64,000 bases of DNA from Silurus meridionalis (taxonomy: Eukaryota > Chordata > Actinopteri > Siluriformes > Siluridae), in assembly GCF_014805685.1 (NCBI RefSeq), contig NC_060886.1:15502608-15566607 (forward strand), in the 5' to 3' direction. Positions 37,195 through 50,489 of this stretch are shown in pieces. A program made the translations under genes and the position numbers. Position 1 is the first letter of the stretch; every line of letters begins with the position of its first letter. Below the pieces are notes generated by a model, which saw only the letters and a list, made by a program, of their open reading frames with translations, did not search any database and had not been told where the DNA came from.

Positions 37195-39765
37195 TGTGTG
37201 TATGTGTGTGTGTGTAAGTGTGAGTTTTTGTTTGTGTTTTAGGGGCTGTGTTAGCAGTTGGCTTGCTGGGTTTTATTCATTATTCTTGGGGGTTTGACGG
37301 ACATCTCTGATATGGCAGCATAATTAGCATCTTCCGGCATGCTCTTCCCCTTGCTCTGTTCTTTAGCATGCTGATGTCCTGTGATGCCCAGAAACAAGCA
37401 TGAATTCTATGTTATCATTTAGAAACTGGCAGCCAGTATTAACAGACTGTAATTATGTATTTCCAGGGACAAGATCAGTGGTAAGAACAAAGTATGCTGG
37501 AAAACACTGGGAAGACTATTGGGTTGTTTTGTACAAAATGTCCATCACACGCTAGGCAGGCCTGATGCTTTCTCCCCTCTCATTCTTTTCATTTTTTTCC
37601 CTCTCCCTTAGTGCCTTGTTATTTTTTCTATCTTTCCAGGAAAATGATTGGCTTATTAATGGCGCCAATAATGTTTTGTCAAAGTGTTTACTAGGCTGTA
37701 TGCATTGTGAATGTTATCTTGTTCAAGAGTCTGGAAAAGGCTGGACATGTTTTTTGCACTCATAATCCTTGCAACAATTATCCAGCAGACTGTTTCTTTG
37801 TGTGTGAGCCCAGTAGGGTGTACAGACGATTTCTATGTTGATATAACTGCATTAGGGCTCTTTTCCTCCTGCTGAACAGTTTGGTGGAATTCATATGAAG
37901 CCGGTTGTACAAAGGGAGTAAACTCCCACACAGCCGCTACTGCCATTACCCTCATTATTACATTACACCTCGCCAACCTCAATACATTTGTATCACCATG
38001 CTGCACTAATTCAAAGATAACACATACCATCCATCATTATGGTTGCTGATGTATTTATTTGTAGTAGCCTCTCATGTTAGAGTACCCATATGTTGGTCTT
38101 GGTCCTAATGAAAGCATTGGGGTATAGAGAGTCAGCTTTCCACTGGAAAAGGAAACTGCTTGGTGTGTAAAAGACATTGAGAAATATTTCAGTATTGGAG
38201 CACAGACTGTGCTTTATCTATGAATCTATGAATCTGCCTTTTTATTAATGTAGCATTATCTTTCATTATGCTTAAGGCTTTGTTAGGACAGAGTGATTGT
38301 ACATTTAAATTAGCAATCATGACTTCCAAAAACTCTGTTTTAGAAGCAAGACATGATTATACTGCCTGAAGCTGTTGAATTTTGATTAGGATGAGGTCTT
38401 TATTATACCATGTGATTCTAATTATTTACTGCCATGTGTTCAGACGAACTGCAGCATGTAATATAAGAATTTATGTAGATCAGTGAGAGAGGATCTCTAT
38501 TTTGTATCAATTGAATTTCACTTACACTCAAATCCTGCCAATGTATTCAAAAGTCCAAGAATAAACATGCCTCTCTTATTAAATTAAACCAGATCAATAA
38601 TATAGATTTACATGACTGTTCTTACATTGCATTACTGAGCAATTGCTCTAACATGTAGCACAGAGTGAGGATCACATGGGCAAAACCACAGCACCGTAAT
38701 TTGTTGATTATGAAATGATGATTATGCTGATTGTCTTTCAGTAGATCTTAAATATACTGTATCTTCCCTTCTAAATTCTTTCTTTTAAAAAAAAAATCTC
38801 ATTGCTGTGGAAGTGGTGACAACAGAAATACACTGTAATTGCAGTAGACTTCAAGTGCTTGCTGATTGCACAGGAAATGGTATTATTGCCTAGGCCTAAC
38901 TGGAATCAGCTCCCTGTATTTAATTAATCCACAATAACACAGCCATGTCTGTGAAAGTTCCACAGAATCTCAATTTGAATATAATCATGCAAATTGTTTT
39001 TTTTTTTTAACTTGTGGTAATATCTATTGTTCTTTAGATAATGTGAGGGAAATCTAATGTCAGACCTAATTTAAGGTATGTGAAATATCAAAGAATATGA
39101 AAGATTTCATAATGAGGAACTGAACTATGATCCACAATAAGTCCAAACAGCTGGCTTAATTTTCCCTACAAGCATATTTTGAACTCAGGGTCTAGAATTT
39201 GTGTTCATGGTATTCCATGTGGTCTATATTTTGCACACGCATCTGAATGTCTTTGTGTTAGAGTGCATCAACTAGAGTTTGGCTATCTTCTGTAAAGAAA
39301 ACAAACCAATTGTTTATGTTGTGTTTTAATATTTTATAACTATTTCTTTATAAATTAAACCTCATATGTGAGCAAATGTACTTAGAGTTATTGTTGTAGT
39401 AACTGTGAAGTAGTTTCAGTAGTTATATTTTCCTGAATTAGCTCCTGTTATTTAGTTGTCTTACTGATCAGCAGTAATCAACAGTAGCAGTAATTTTCGT
39501 AGTCAATCAACTCTTGTGCTCTATAGGCTCTTTCTTCTCTTTGCCAGTTCGATGGACAAATTAGTTTAATAAAAAAGACTCTTGCAACATGACTTAGATA
39601 ATGCAATGTGGTACACACCAGTACCTTTAAATACAATGCACTTCTGGACAAACATCAAACTAGAAATGAGGCTTTCCTTGCAAAATGTACAGAAGGAGAG
39701 AGAAAAAAACCTTTATACCAATCAACTTATGCTCCAGTTCATGCTCCAGAAAGTTCACAAAATAT
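37195..39765. other. Gene desert, no gene
   Basis: Includes CNE-like stretches at 37250-37560 (GGCAGCATAATTAGCATC, GACTGTAATTATG), 37640-37690, 37840-38050 (CCTCATTATTACATTACACC) and 38800-39000 (CTGTATTTAATTAATCC). The rest is AT-rich without recognised features. Confidence 0.55.
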
Positions 39766-39767
39766 AT

Positions 39768-40030
39768 TTTTGTTGTTAAGTATCTGACCTTAAACAGCAA
39801 TTAAATATTTTACTTCTTCTTGTGAGCAAGTCCATATCTTTACATTTATACATGAGTGTGGAGAATAATGAGTACATTGTTTTTTTCTTTAAGTATGTTT
39901 TTTACATTGGCAGCATAGCATTGTGTTCTATTATGGACACATTTAACACATTTCCTGCAACATGGTTGTTTCCAAGCAAAACAACATTGTATGGATTGGC
40001 CATATTATACAACAAAAAGGCTTTTGCACT
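39768..40030 (+). repeat. Diverged duplicated block, copy B
   Basis: Same orientation as copy A and about 2.87 kb away; the shared words are listed under copy A. Flanking sequences do not match, so the block boundaries are within the intervals given. Confidence 0.65.
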
Positions 40031-40034
40031 CAGG

Positions 40035-42755
40035 CAGAACGTACTTACTGGATGATAATTGTCTGCTTTCCTGACACCATCTGTCCAGAAAATTACACTT
40101 CTCAGGCAGTATCACATAGGCTATAGCAAACAAGAGATGCTTCACAAACCATGGCTCCCACAGGGATCTCTAAAATCAACCTATTAACTAGCCATAGGGA
40201 TCCACTATATCCCCATGTATGTAATTTCAAAAGAGTCATGTCTTGAAGCACACAGTACAGCCTAGTAGCCACTTCTTGTCTGGATTTTTGTTTCCTAGTC
40301 CTCCAGTTAAAATGTCTTTGAGGCAATGGCTTACTTCAAACATAAGAAAATAAGATTAAACAACCTTTTCACTGATCTCTGGCATATTTCAGGAGACCTA
40401 CCTGCAGCAAGCTTTCTTAGTTTATGGCGGCACCCACACTTTTTTGCAGGATGATCTAAAAGACCAACTTAGTAAGATCTACAAACTACAACAAAAGCAC
40501 AGTTTTGTTTTCAAAATACATTATAAATGCATATATCTATACTGGGAATTCATCTAGTTAATAGTAATCTTGCTAAACTCAAAGCATTTACTGCACAATA
40601 GATTAAAATAGCCAGGGCATTTACCTTATTCTGATTACGTACTTGCACTGAATGGGAACACACAGTTCTGAATAATCTGGGCAGTAACCGACCTCAAAGT
40701 GGACTGGTGTTTTGATTTATATTTAAAATATCAAAACAATTAGTCTGCTGCCTCAACAAAAACATCTTTTATTATTTATCCATCTTAGATTGATTTTATT
40801 GTTTAATGATGATATGACTCACATTTGGAAAATTGCCTCCATGTCTGACTTTCCTTTTAGGCCTGGGTGAGTAAAGAGTGACTGCTGAGCGATTAAATGC
40901 CATTTTAGTCCTTTCACCTTTCTTCTTCCGAACTCTTTTTCTTGCAGGAAAACCATTGCCATGGTTTTACGAAGTGTCCAAAAGTTTTTCCTCACATTTA
41001 CTTTCTTTGATAGCTATACATATTTGGCAAAACAGAAAGATGCTTTTAAAAAAAACATAGTGGAAAAATGTCTTTCTTCCACTCCACATGGAAATGTTAA
41101 GATTTTTGGCTTTTTGCATAGTACTGCACTTATTTTCAGATGGTTGGATTTTATTTTTGATTCATGGTCTGAGAATGAAGGTCATTTGTGTAAGCTACCA
41201 AATACTGCAAGTTTCATAAATTCGTGGTCTGTTCTAGGAAGATGCAGCATAGACTTCCTAGTTAGTTGTTAAGGCAAGTGAATAAACAAAAATCTCACCT
41301 GGTCAAAATATTCTTAAGTGCAATCAGACAGAAAGTAAAACAGAAGGAATTACACTGTTAAAATGTATGCTACAATAATATATTATTTGCATTACAGTGT
41401 TTATTTATTATTTATTATGAATAATCGTATTATTTATTAAATTCTTATGTGATGTGTGATCTAGCAGCTTTGCCGTTGCAATTATTATGACTAGTAGATT
41501 GTGTTCGACCTATTGGGCACCCTTGATCTATGGCCTAATGTGCACTGTGATATGCTGAAGCAATGGGCAGTGTACAGTATGTCTTTTGCAGTAAGAGGGA
41601 GACTCTTCATCTTTGAGATTAGTAAGAAATGCAATTCTAGAATAAAGAATCAGAAAAGAAATAAATTAGTTGTAATTGTATCAGGAAGGTATCAAGCCAA
41701 GGGATCTTACAATTTAAGATAGTAAGCTATAGTTTTGTGTTAGAAGACGCACTAAAGATGTTTGTGAAAACAAATAGATATTAATATTCTCACTTGACTG
41801 CTTCTCATTTTAAAGCAGGTATCATACAGTATGTGAATAAAAGTCAAAGAAAAGCCCAGTTTTTTGAAAAGAAGAAGACCACTTCCTCTGTACAAATATG
41901 GGGTTTTATAATTGTAATATCATGTCACCCAGAAAGGAATGGGTTCCTTTTGGAGTCTCATGTAACTCTATGTTGTGAGCTTTTCTTTGCCACTGTTGAC
42001 TCTGACATGCTCATTAGGGATCTCTATCTATATCCAGATTTCTGTAAAAGTGCTTTGGGACTGTCTATTTTTAAAAGATCTTTACAACTAAAATTTGTAT
42101 AATAAAGCTGGAATCTTGGGCCAATAGTAAACAAGATTATGAGGGTAGAGAGTGTTTGATTTTATCTGCTCCCCAGTAAACACAATCTGAATTTGTGCTC
42201 TATTCAACGCAAAGCAGTTTTGGAGTATCAGACATTGTATTGTTTGAATCCCCAGTGGACAAATTATAACGCCTGGACAGTTATTCTCACCCATAGCGCA
42301 CCATAAATCCAGTGTATTTCCACACAAAATACCACAATAGTGAATTATCCCAGATCCCAGATAACAAAGCAGCTTTGTAAATAAAATAAAAAAAGTTTAA
42401 TGACAGATAAAAGGTGAAAATCTGATGTGATTACTAGTTTATGTAGAAAATAAAAAATAAAATCAGGCAATTTTCTTATTTTCATCAGGATTCACATTTC
42501 ATATATTTGTTTTTAAACAGTGCACCCTCCTACTGCCTTGCTGAGCAGTTATACTGTTGATAAGTTCACTGCTTATATTACAAGAAGGCAGATCATTATT
42601 AAATGCTTGTCTTTTATTAGGACATGTATTACTTTTCACTTTGTACTAAAGATTTTGTCAGTTATTTGTGTATGTCAATACTCTGCAGTCAATAAACTCT
42701 TCAGTCGTTTTCACATTTTACTTCTCAAGTGTCAGAGCCAAGACATGTTAAATAA
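40035..42755. other. Gene desert, no gene
   Basis: Unique AT-rich sequence. ORFs up to 103 residues (40961-41272, 41794-42102) show no family resemblance or splice context. No CNE-like island stands out. Confidence 0.6.
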
Positions 42756-42757
42756 AG

Positions 42758-42885
42758 AATCTGCCCATTAAAAGATCTGAACATTCACTTTACAGTATAT
42801 ATATTTATGTGGAGAAAAATAAGCATTTTTTCTGTATATAACGTTTTACATATAATGTCACCACTTCTTTGCCAGTACTGCATCA
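42758..42885 (+). repeat. Possible third copy (C) of the duplicated block
   Basis: GAATCTGCCC, AGATCTGAACATTCA, TTTACAGTATATATATTTAT, GTGGAGAAAAATAAG and TTTTACATATAATG follow the same order as in copies A and B, with deletions. Similarity is weak and may be chance. Confidence 0.3.
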
Positions 42886-42999
42886 GATATGCAATGTACA
42901 GTTAGCAAAGTAATATTTATTGAGAATCCAGTGATAAATTACAGGATGCATTTAAGGCTTTTTATAGACATTAGACATGCAAACAGATATTTCCTTCTA

Positions 43000-43350
43000 A
43001 GAGTTTTATGAATGAGCTTGTGTATTAACGCTGGATGTGATGGCAAATACTGTTACCAGTGATGACTACTTGACTTAACAAGCACAACTCAATTTCCCAC
43101 TAGACAATTCCCAGCAACCCATTCTGAGTAATCTGGTCCAGACTGCGCTATTCAAATTACAATTGAATTCATCTTTCATAGCTTCATCTAATATAGGCGT
43201 TTCTCTAGTCAAATCATCCTCTCTTAATGGGTTCATCAATATAATATATCAAGCCCTCAGGGGATGGAGCGTAAAATAAGCTAACAGGAGAGATCTGTTT
43301 TCATAAACTTGTAGCAGATTATGTACCTATGACATTTATTAGCTTTACAA
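43000..43350. promoter_or_regulatory. CNE-like island
   Basis: Unique stretch with CTGAGTAATCTGG, TTCAAATTACAATTGAATTC (near 43153) and CTCTTAATGGGTTC. It ends near a CA microsatellite. Regulatory role inferred. Confidence 0.33.
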
Positions 43351-43379
43351 GGAGCCTGTAAAAGCCAGGAAGTCTGTTA

Positions 43380-43380
<1 letters not shown>

Positions 43381-43442
<62 letters not shown>
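43381..43442. repeat. CA dinucleotide microsatellite
   Basis: 31 uninterrupted CA units. Confidence 0.98.
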
Positions 43443-43445
<3 letters not shown>

Positions 43446-43449
43446 CAAA

Positions 43450-46400
43450 GCTTATTTTCTGTATCTGCACATGGCAGGGTTGAGCAAAATGCTCAGAGCT
43501 AAAAATTTATTATGCATTGGGATGGCTCTTCATGTCATCCCCATGGGTCTGGAGACATCGATATTCTCCAAATGCACCAACTCACTCACTCACAACGTAA
43601 CAGACTTCATTTTCCAGACATTCAAAAAGTAATATAATATGATGTAATCTTATTTTCAGTACAAAAGATCTTGTGAAATTTTACAGTGCAAATGTTTTAG
43701 TGAGGTAAGCAAAAAATATGTAGGCTTTGAACTATTCACCATTGCAAGAACTATAACCAACTAAGTGAGCTGAAGCTGAAGGATATTTTCTGCAAATATT
43801 GATTAATGGTCAGCAATTGTGAAACATTTGGGAAATAACGAAATGGGCTGTAATCTGAAAAGGTAATATTCCCTCTGGCTATATATAGACCAATATGGCC
43901 TTTGGCTTCAAAAAGGTAGCTCCAAGAATGTCTGCGTGAGCTGTACTAAAGATGCAACTGCAGGTTCCACTAGATTCACCTGAGCTGTGCTTCTATAATT
44001 CAGTCCCTGGATAAAGGTCATGCTTTCACTTGACTTTCAGTAGACCTGTTCTTCTGTGCTAGGGGCCACTTCATCCCAGTATTTGTTACTTGTATTATTC
44101 CAAATTTTGCTTTTACACGAACACACACAATAAACACTAATGATGTAAATGAATCTTATCACTAATAATATTATCTGTGATAAAAGTCAGAATATTTAAA
44201 ATGCTAATGGTGCTTGTTTGGGGACTTGAGCACCTTTTTTCTCATGTGTACAAAAAAAATCTTTTTGGTGAAAAGGGCCAACTTAGAGCAAAAATAAACA
44301 GCTAGAGCAGTTGATCTCATTAGAGATTATGTGAAAGGGGTCCTTCAAATGAAATCATTTTTCTCTGAGGTGCCCCCAGCTAACTGTGATTAATTGTGTG
44401 TATTGGTTTGGTTTATTGCATTATTCTCTTATGACCCTTATCAATAATGCAGTGATGTTATTGGCCCGTGTGTTTCCTATAGAAAGTTAAGGTTGACATA
44501 AATGGTTATTAAAATTTTTTACTTTCGCTTTTTCTAAATCCCATTTTATATCTAAATTTTTTCAAACAGAGGTTCAGTATCCTGCAAAGCCTCCAACCAG
44601 TTTGAAACATATGGTTGGAGTGTACATATAAATTCATAAAATTGGTGTATTTTGTGAAAATACTAATCACAGAATCTGTGTTCTCATTCATTCTATAGCC
44701 ACATTTGTAGCATGATAACAACAGTCTTCAAGTGGTAAACCAGAGATTTTTAGAATGAGTAATGGTCCCAGCTTAATAAATGGATTCTTTAAATATAACA
44801 TAAATTCTTTATTTTACAGTTTTATATCAAGTGTTTATGTAGCATTTTAGAGTGTATTTGCAAGACAGCTGATTTTTATATTTACTGACATTCAGCTTTG
44901 GATAAGAAAATACTTTTATAGATTACATGCAGTAATTCAGAAGGAACAAAGTTCTTTAAATGGCTACAGTTAAGTCTTTTTTAACCTGTTTTATATTACT
45001 GTTAACATTAATTGAGCCATAACTGCTTTATAAATGCTGTATAAGTTTGATTGGAATTTTCTTCCTTTGAAGGAAGACACTATCTTTTCACTCTTTTCAC
45101 TAAGGCTGTAGACCACAGGTCCTGTGGTAATGTCCAGTGGTAAACTATTACAAATCCTATAATGTTTTACTTGTGTATACAAACAATCAAATTTACTTTG
45201 TACATTTGACATCTGGCAATTTAATGTGTGCAGACAGCAGCTGTAGTTGTTATTAGTTTTTGCATACATTTTGGTCCTATTGACATTAACCGGTTTTAGT
45301 CATTATTTCAACATACACTAATGGAATGGGTTTCATTTACACTGAAATATATTTGACCAAAGTCTGGAACTTGCAGACAGTTGTTTTCCTTCAAATGCTC
45401 CTTATTTTAGGATCAGAGAGATCCGCATGGCTTCCAGCATTGCTGCCCTATGTAAATTGCAGCACCAGACTGTTTCCTTTTTTATTTATTGTCTGTATCT
45501 GTGGATCTTCTTCTGCTGAAATCATAGTGTTGCACATCTATTATACTGTTACACTGTATTATTATACACTCATTATCATACACTCATTTTATTAGCAAAG
45601 CCGTACTAATACCAGGGACAATTTCTGATTGCTCTCTGAACAGTTTTTGGTGCCATGTATTAGAAAGACTCCTTTAAAATCCTGGTCCATGATAGCTGCA
45701 TAAAGCTAGTGCTGCAGATTCATGTTTTGAATCACCATTTCCCAGTTAAGTATTATTAGTGTTTGGGGAGGCCATTGCAGTATATTCAACTCTTTGTCAC
45801 ATTTCTGGAGGCAGTTTGAGAGAACCTGTTCTTTATGATATAGCACATTATAGTAATCATTAGATGATGGGTAAATTGTGGCTATACAGTCATTGACATA
45901 GCCAGCATCAGCATCAAAACTGTAATATTCTAAAGATAGACAAGTCATGTTAAGCGGCCCGGTGTTGCAAAAGAGTAATTTCCAACACCATTAGAACAGA
46001 AGCTGTAAGTGCACAAGGCAAACCATGTTCATGTATTCATGCTGTTTATGACAAATTTTGACCATCCCAACCACCACCATTATTAATGGCTAACACTTAA
46101 ATAATCAGTCATTTTATTTTAGAATTCTAGGATTATGCCTTAATAAGACCTGTAGCTGGCTGACATTACACAAATGAATATGTGGTTCTTTATAGTGATG
46201 CTCAAAATCTTTATCAAGGTTAGCAAATGTTAACACAATATAAAAAAGATATCAAAGTACACCACAAAAAAAATATATATAATTGGAGTCGGCTTCATTG
46301 TTCTTTCATTTTTCCGTCTCTTGGAGTGAACTAGGTTACTTTAAAATGGGAAGCTAAATGAACCACTTTGATTTATTCATCAGATTAATTAGCATAATTG

Positions 46401-49400
46401 GTTTATTTTATTAAAATGCTGCAAAATACTCACACATTATTTTGGTTCATTAGAGCATCCTTTAATTAAGTAGTGTCCAATGACAAGGTTATTCACTACA
46501 CTACTCCACCATGCATGATTTAATCAAATTCACTTAATATCACTCAGTGTCAACCCAGTCCCATTTTCTCGGTGTATTTTTTCCCAGACAAACATAATTT
46601 CTGTTATAAATTGTTTATTGCACTTGCATTTATCATCTGCTATTTACAACAAATGTGTATCTGTGTCTGTTTAAGCTGCTGATTTTTCTATTAAATTTAT
46701 CTTCAGAAATCAATTGTTTGACAATTGATTCGGGTTAGGCTAAGTCAGCAAAGAACTACTTAGAGGTGTAATCAAGTGTGATTATCAAGGATATCAGGAA
46801 ACACCTGCAAAACATGATTACACATAATGTACACCTTTCTTTAAGCTGTTTGTTATTCACTACAATTTAGCATTATCCTGAAGGCTATCCTGGATAATCT
46901 TCTTGGCTTCAGATACCTAGTAGTAATATTTGGCATCATGTATCCATAACAGAGGAGACTGTTTTACTGAACTTGTTTCCACATTTTTAGCAACCAAAAC
47001 CAGCAGTCCAGTTTGCAGAGAACATTTTCACTATGTACTGAGACTACCAGACCAGACTATTAAAGCATAATATAGACAGATTGGTCTTGAGGAGTTAAAC
47101 AATAGCAGGTTGCTTCCAAAGCCCTCAACTCCTAAATCTGAACCCTCAGACAAACAAGATTCATGTGGTAAACACAAATAATCAGAGAGCTCCTTTCTAG
47201 TATTATTCGCTGAATGTGAAACACAGCTGCTTGAAAATAGTTTCAATAGCTAACCACAGAGAAAACTGTTTTGGTTGACATCCAAAGTGAAATTCTTCTT
47301 TATACAAAATCTCATTCTTATGAGTTTTATGCAGCTCAGAGATAACTGCATCTGTTGGGAAAAAGGAAAGTTGCTTAGGAGCACTGCTGACAGTTTGTTG
47401 AGCATTTGCTTTTTTTTCAGTGCTGAATGATGAAAACTTTACATACTGTTACATGAACTGTACATTAACTCGTCTCAGCACCACAAAATATTGTTCATAA
47501 ACTTAAACTTCACTTCACCCAAACTTTGTGCTTTGTTTAAAGTTTATGATTGTTACAATCTTAGCTTTACTTAACAGTATAATGCATGATGAACCTGACA
47601 TTGAATGGTTGAATAAAGTCAGGATATATTTATTTACCATAAAACCCCATATCAGTTTATAGTAAGTATACATTCTGCACTAACTTTTTCAGTTTGTGTT
47701 ATGTTGTTTTTGAATTACAGTCTTGATGTTATGTTGTTTGTTATAATTTACTTGGAGATAGACTATAAGGAATAAGATGTTTTCAATAAAGCATGTTTAA
47801 TGAATAAACATCCTGGCTAGACTGCGTAAATTCATGAATAAGAAGCTTTAGGAAATCTGACAGAAGAGCTCCTGTTCAGAGTTATTGTAATTACACATGC
47901 TCCCCCCTTAGTTTTCCAGGGAATCATCAGAAATGAGATGCAGACATTGCAGGACAAGTCAGGTTACTCAGTAAGACACAGCACATACTATAAGGTCGAT
48001 GATAATCGAAGATTCAGAGGATTTTCCCTCAGTATCTAACCGCGTAAAAAAGTACAAAACTGATGCTGTTCACTGTTCATAAAGGATTTTGTTTTCGGAA
48101 AAAACAGCTCAGAAACTACAAACCTCCACACAATTCAAATACTCACATCTCACATTTATTTCTGTTTATTTATTAACTGTTAAATTAACTAAATCCCCTT
48201 GAAATAAATCCTTAAAATCCAGTGAAAGCTGATCTTTTTAGATAGTAAAAATTTTTTAATGGACTAAAACTACTGTAATGAATACGATACAGAAACAATG
48301 AACATTGACATGTTCTCCAATTATTTCCTTATTTAAAAAAAAAAAGCTCTGAATTCAATACGAGTTTAATAAAACTTTACATCAGGCTGTCACTTCTGTA
48401 GTTTAAAAATAGTGTGAAAAATATCTGCACAGAAATGTAGTATTGGGTAGTAAATAAACTGCAGTGATACATCGCGTTTTTATCGTTGTAGCTGCAAAGA
48501 TACAGCGATATGGGTGGATGAACAACCTTTATTTTAGAGTTTAGGTAAAATGGAGATTTATCAACTGATAGATGTGAAATGAAAAAGGGCTAGGAATGCC
48601 ATAAAAGCACTACTAGTGTTGTTATGACTCATGTTACAGAAAAAAATCATAAATGCTAATTGCTAGAGATGTATAATATACAAAGTATATTGAAACATAA
48701 CTATTCCTGTGTTACAAATTGATGTTTGGAGAAAGTAAATCCAGCAATGTAGCGATTTGAAAGGACCTTCTGTTTTTCTGATATGTAAAATGTGGTATGG
48801 CAAATTATTAAGAATAATTTGTTTCTTCGAGTAGCGTAGAAACATGGTTCTCAGGTTTTTACTCGCCATCGCAATTTACAGCAGCTCTTTCAAGATTTAA
48901 TCTTATAATGTTCCTTTTGGTCTGAGTCAAAAATCTGTCACACCATACTGTAGCTTATAGCGCTGTGGTGGCTTTACACAAAAGGAAATTGCTGGCTAAC
49001 GGTTTGAGCACATGGGCATGCATGCTTAAATTACATCATGGGACTAATTTTCAGAAAGAGTCTAGCTGCACATTTCCAGAGCAAATTGAATTCAGATATG
49101 CATGAACATGCAGCTGAGTTTACCACAAAGAGTATAACACAGTTCAACTGCAGCAAAAAGCGAGCTCAGCTAAAAACAGTGCACAGCTATAGATTATTCC
49201 AGTATTTCACTGTTTGTAATCAGTTAAGTTAATGGTGATATTTACAGGAAAAGAATTCAGGGTCCATTTGGAATAGTTTTTAACCATATCTAGATAGGTA
49301 CGACTTGCCTGTTGTTGCTAGGTAATGCAGTTGTTCATGTTGTTCGTGCATGGATGTTGTGTATAATAAAATCCTAATTTTTGTTTACATTTTAAATTTG

Positions 49401-49540
49401 ATCTTAGCAAAGACCATGTATATCAGACATTGCCTGGAGATGAGAAATGCAGTCCAAGAAAATTATGTTCATCATTTTACAAGCTTTAAATCCAATTGTG
49501 CTTTTTTTCTTTATTCTGTATTAGTGACCTGTGGCTAAGC
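43450..49540. other. Gene desert, no gene
   Basis: Long AT-rich stretch. It holds weakly CNE-like segments at 43490-43620, 43850-44110, 44230-44480 (with a CTCF-like motif), 46340-46560 (CAGATTAATTAGCATAATTG near 46381) and 47840-48000. No ORF has coding character, and no RNA gene or transposon was recognised. Confidence 0.55.
44370..44383 (-). promoter_or_regulatory. CTCF-like motif, minus orientation
   Basis: The minus strand reads TTAGCTGGGGGCAC, matching the CTCF core at 11 of 14 positions. Its orientation is convergent with the plus-strand motif at 19395. The match is imperfect. Confidence 0.25.
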
Positions 49541-49549
49541 CAAATACTT

Positions 49550-50150
49550 TTGTCCGCTTGAACACATAATGTAACTGCCTCACTCAGCTTTGATTGATGG
49601 CTTTAGCATGCTGCTAATTAATAGAGCCCCAAAAAGAATGCCACTCTATTCTGCTCAGTCCAGCAGGCCTCGGTTAAAAGTCAGTGCCTAAATGTGAGGC
49701 CTCTATCAGTCTATCTTGATGTATGAGTGCAGGCATACAAATTAAACATGATACAACCTCTTAGAGAGTCTTTGCTCAACAGGACGCCATTTGGACTAAT
49801 TTCTCCTTGTGATTAAGACAATAAGAGCACTATGCAGCATGCTGTAATTACTCTGTGTACAGACATCTGGATTTGAGTTCCCAAGTGCAACTATCAAACA
49901 AAAGCCTGCTCATTTCAAATTGTATACAGAATTAGTGCAGTGACAGCTAGACTAATTCTGCCTTTGTCTTTGCTCTTTGCTAAATCCATGCCATTCCCCG
50001 GGAGCAGCTGTAGCATTAGCACACAGATTTACTAATAACAAACACAAGTAACAAAGTGAAGAATATCACCAAGAAGCAAACCTCTAAATTATTAGATCAT
50101 GCTGCAATTTAAAGAGTGCAAATGTGCATTAAAGCTAAATCTAACCAGTG
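49550..50150. promoter_or_regulatory. CNE-like island just 3' of shox
   Basis: Motif-dense unique sequence about 2.5-3.1 kb past the stop codon: GCTGCTAATTAATAGAGCC near 49612, TTGTGATTAAGAC near 49807, GCATGCTGTAATTACTCTG near 49838, GACAGCTAGACTAATTCTGC near 49942. One of the clearest enhancer-like textures in the window. Confidence 0.42.
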
Positions 50151-50489
50151 TTTAGCAGTCAGTCTGGTTGATCCAGTTGTAAACACTCTTTTATCATTTT
50201 TGTCATTAGTACATTATTTCAGAAGTTTGAAGATTAAGACAAAATGCAAAGTTCCAGGTCACATGTAATCAATTATATGCATGCTTGCATGTGGTTATGC
50301 ATAAAATATCTGCTCTGATACATAATACATATATGCTCTGGTATAAGTGTTGCTTCACTTGAGCATGTACAATTGCTTTTGTCTGAAAGTTTTTTAATGA
50401 AAACTATGTATTTTAATGGAACAGATTTTATTTGTAAAAAAATATTTGAGACGCATAACACCTTATAAACCTTATTACAAATATTTATA

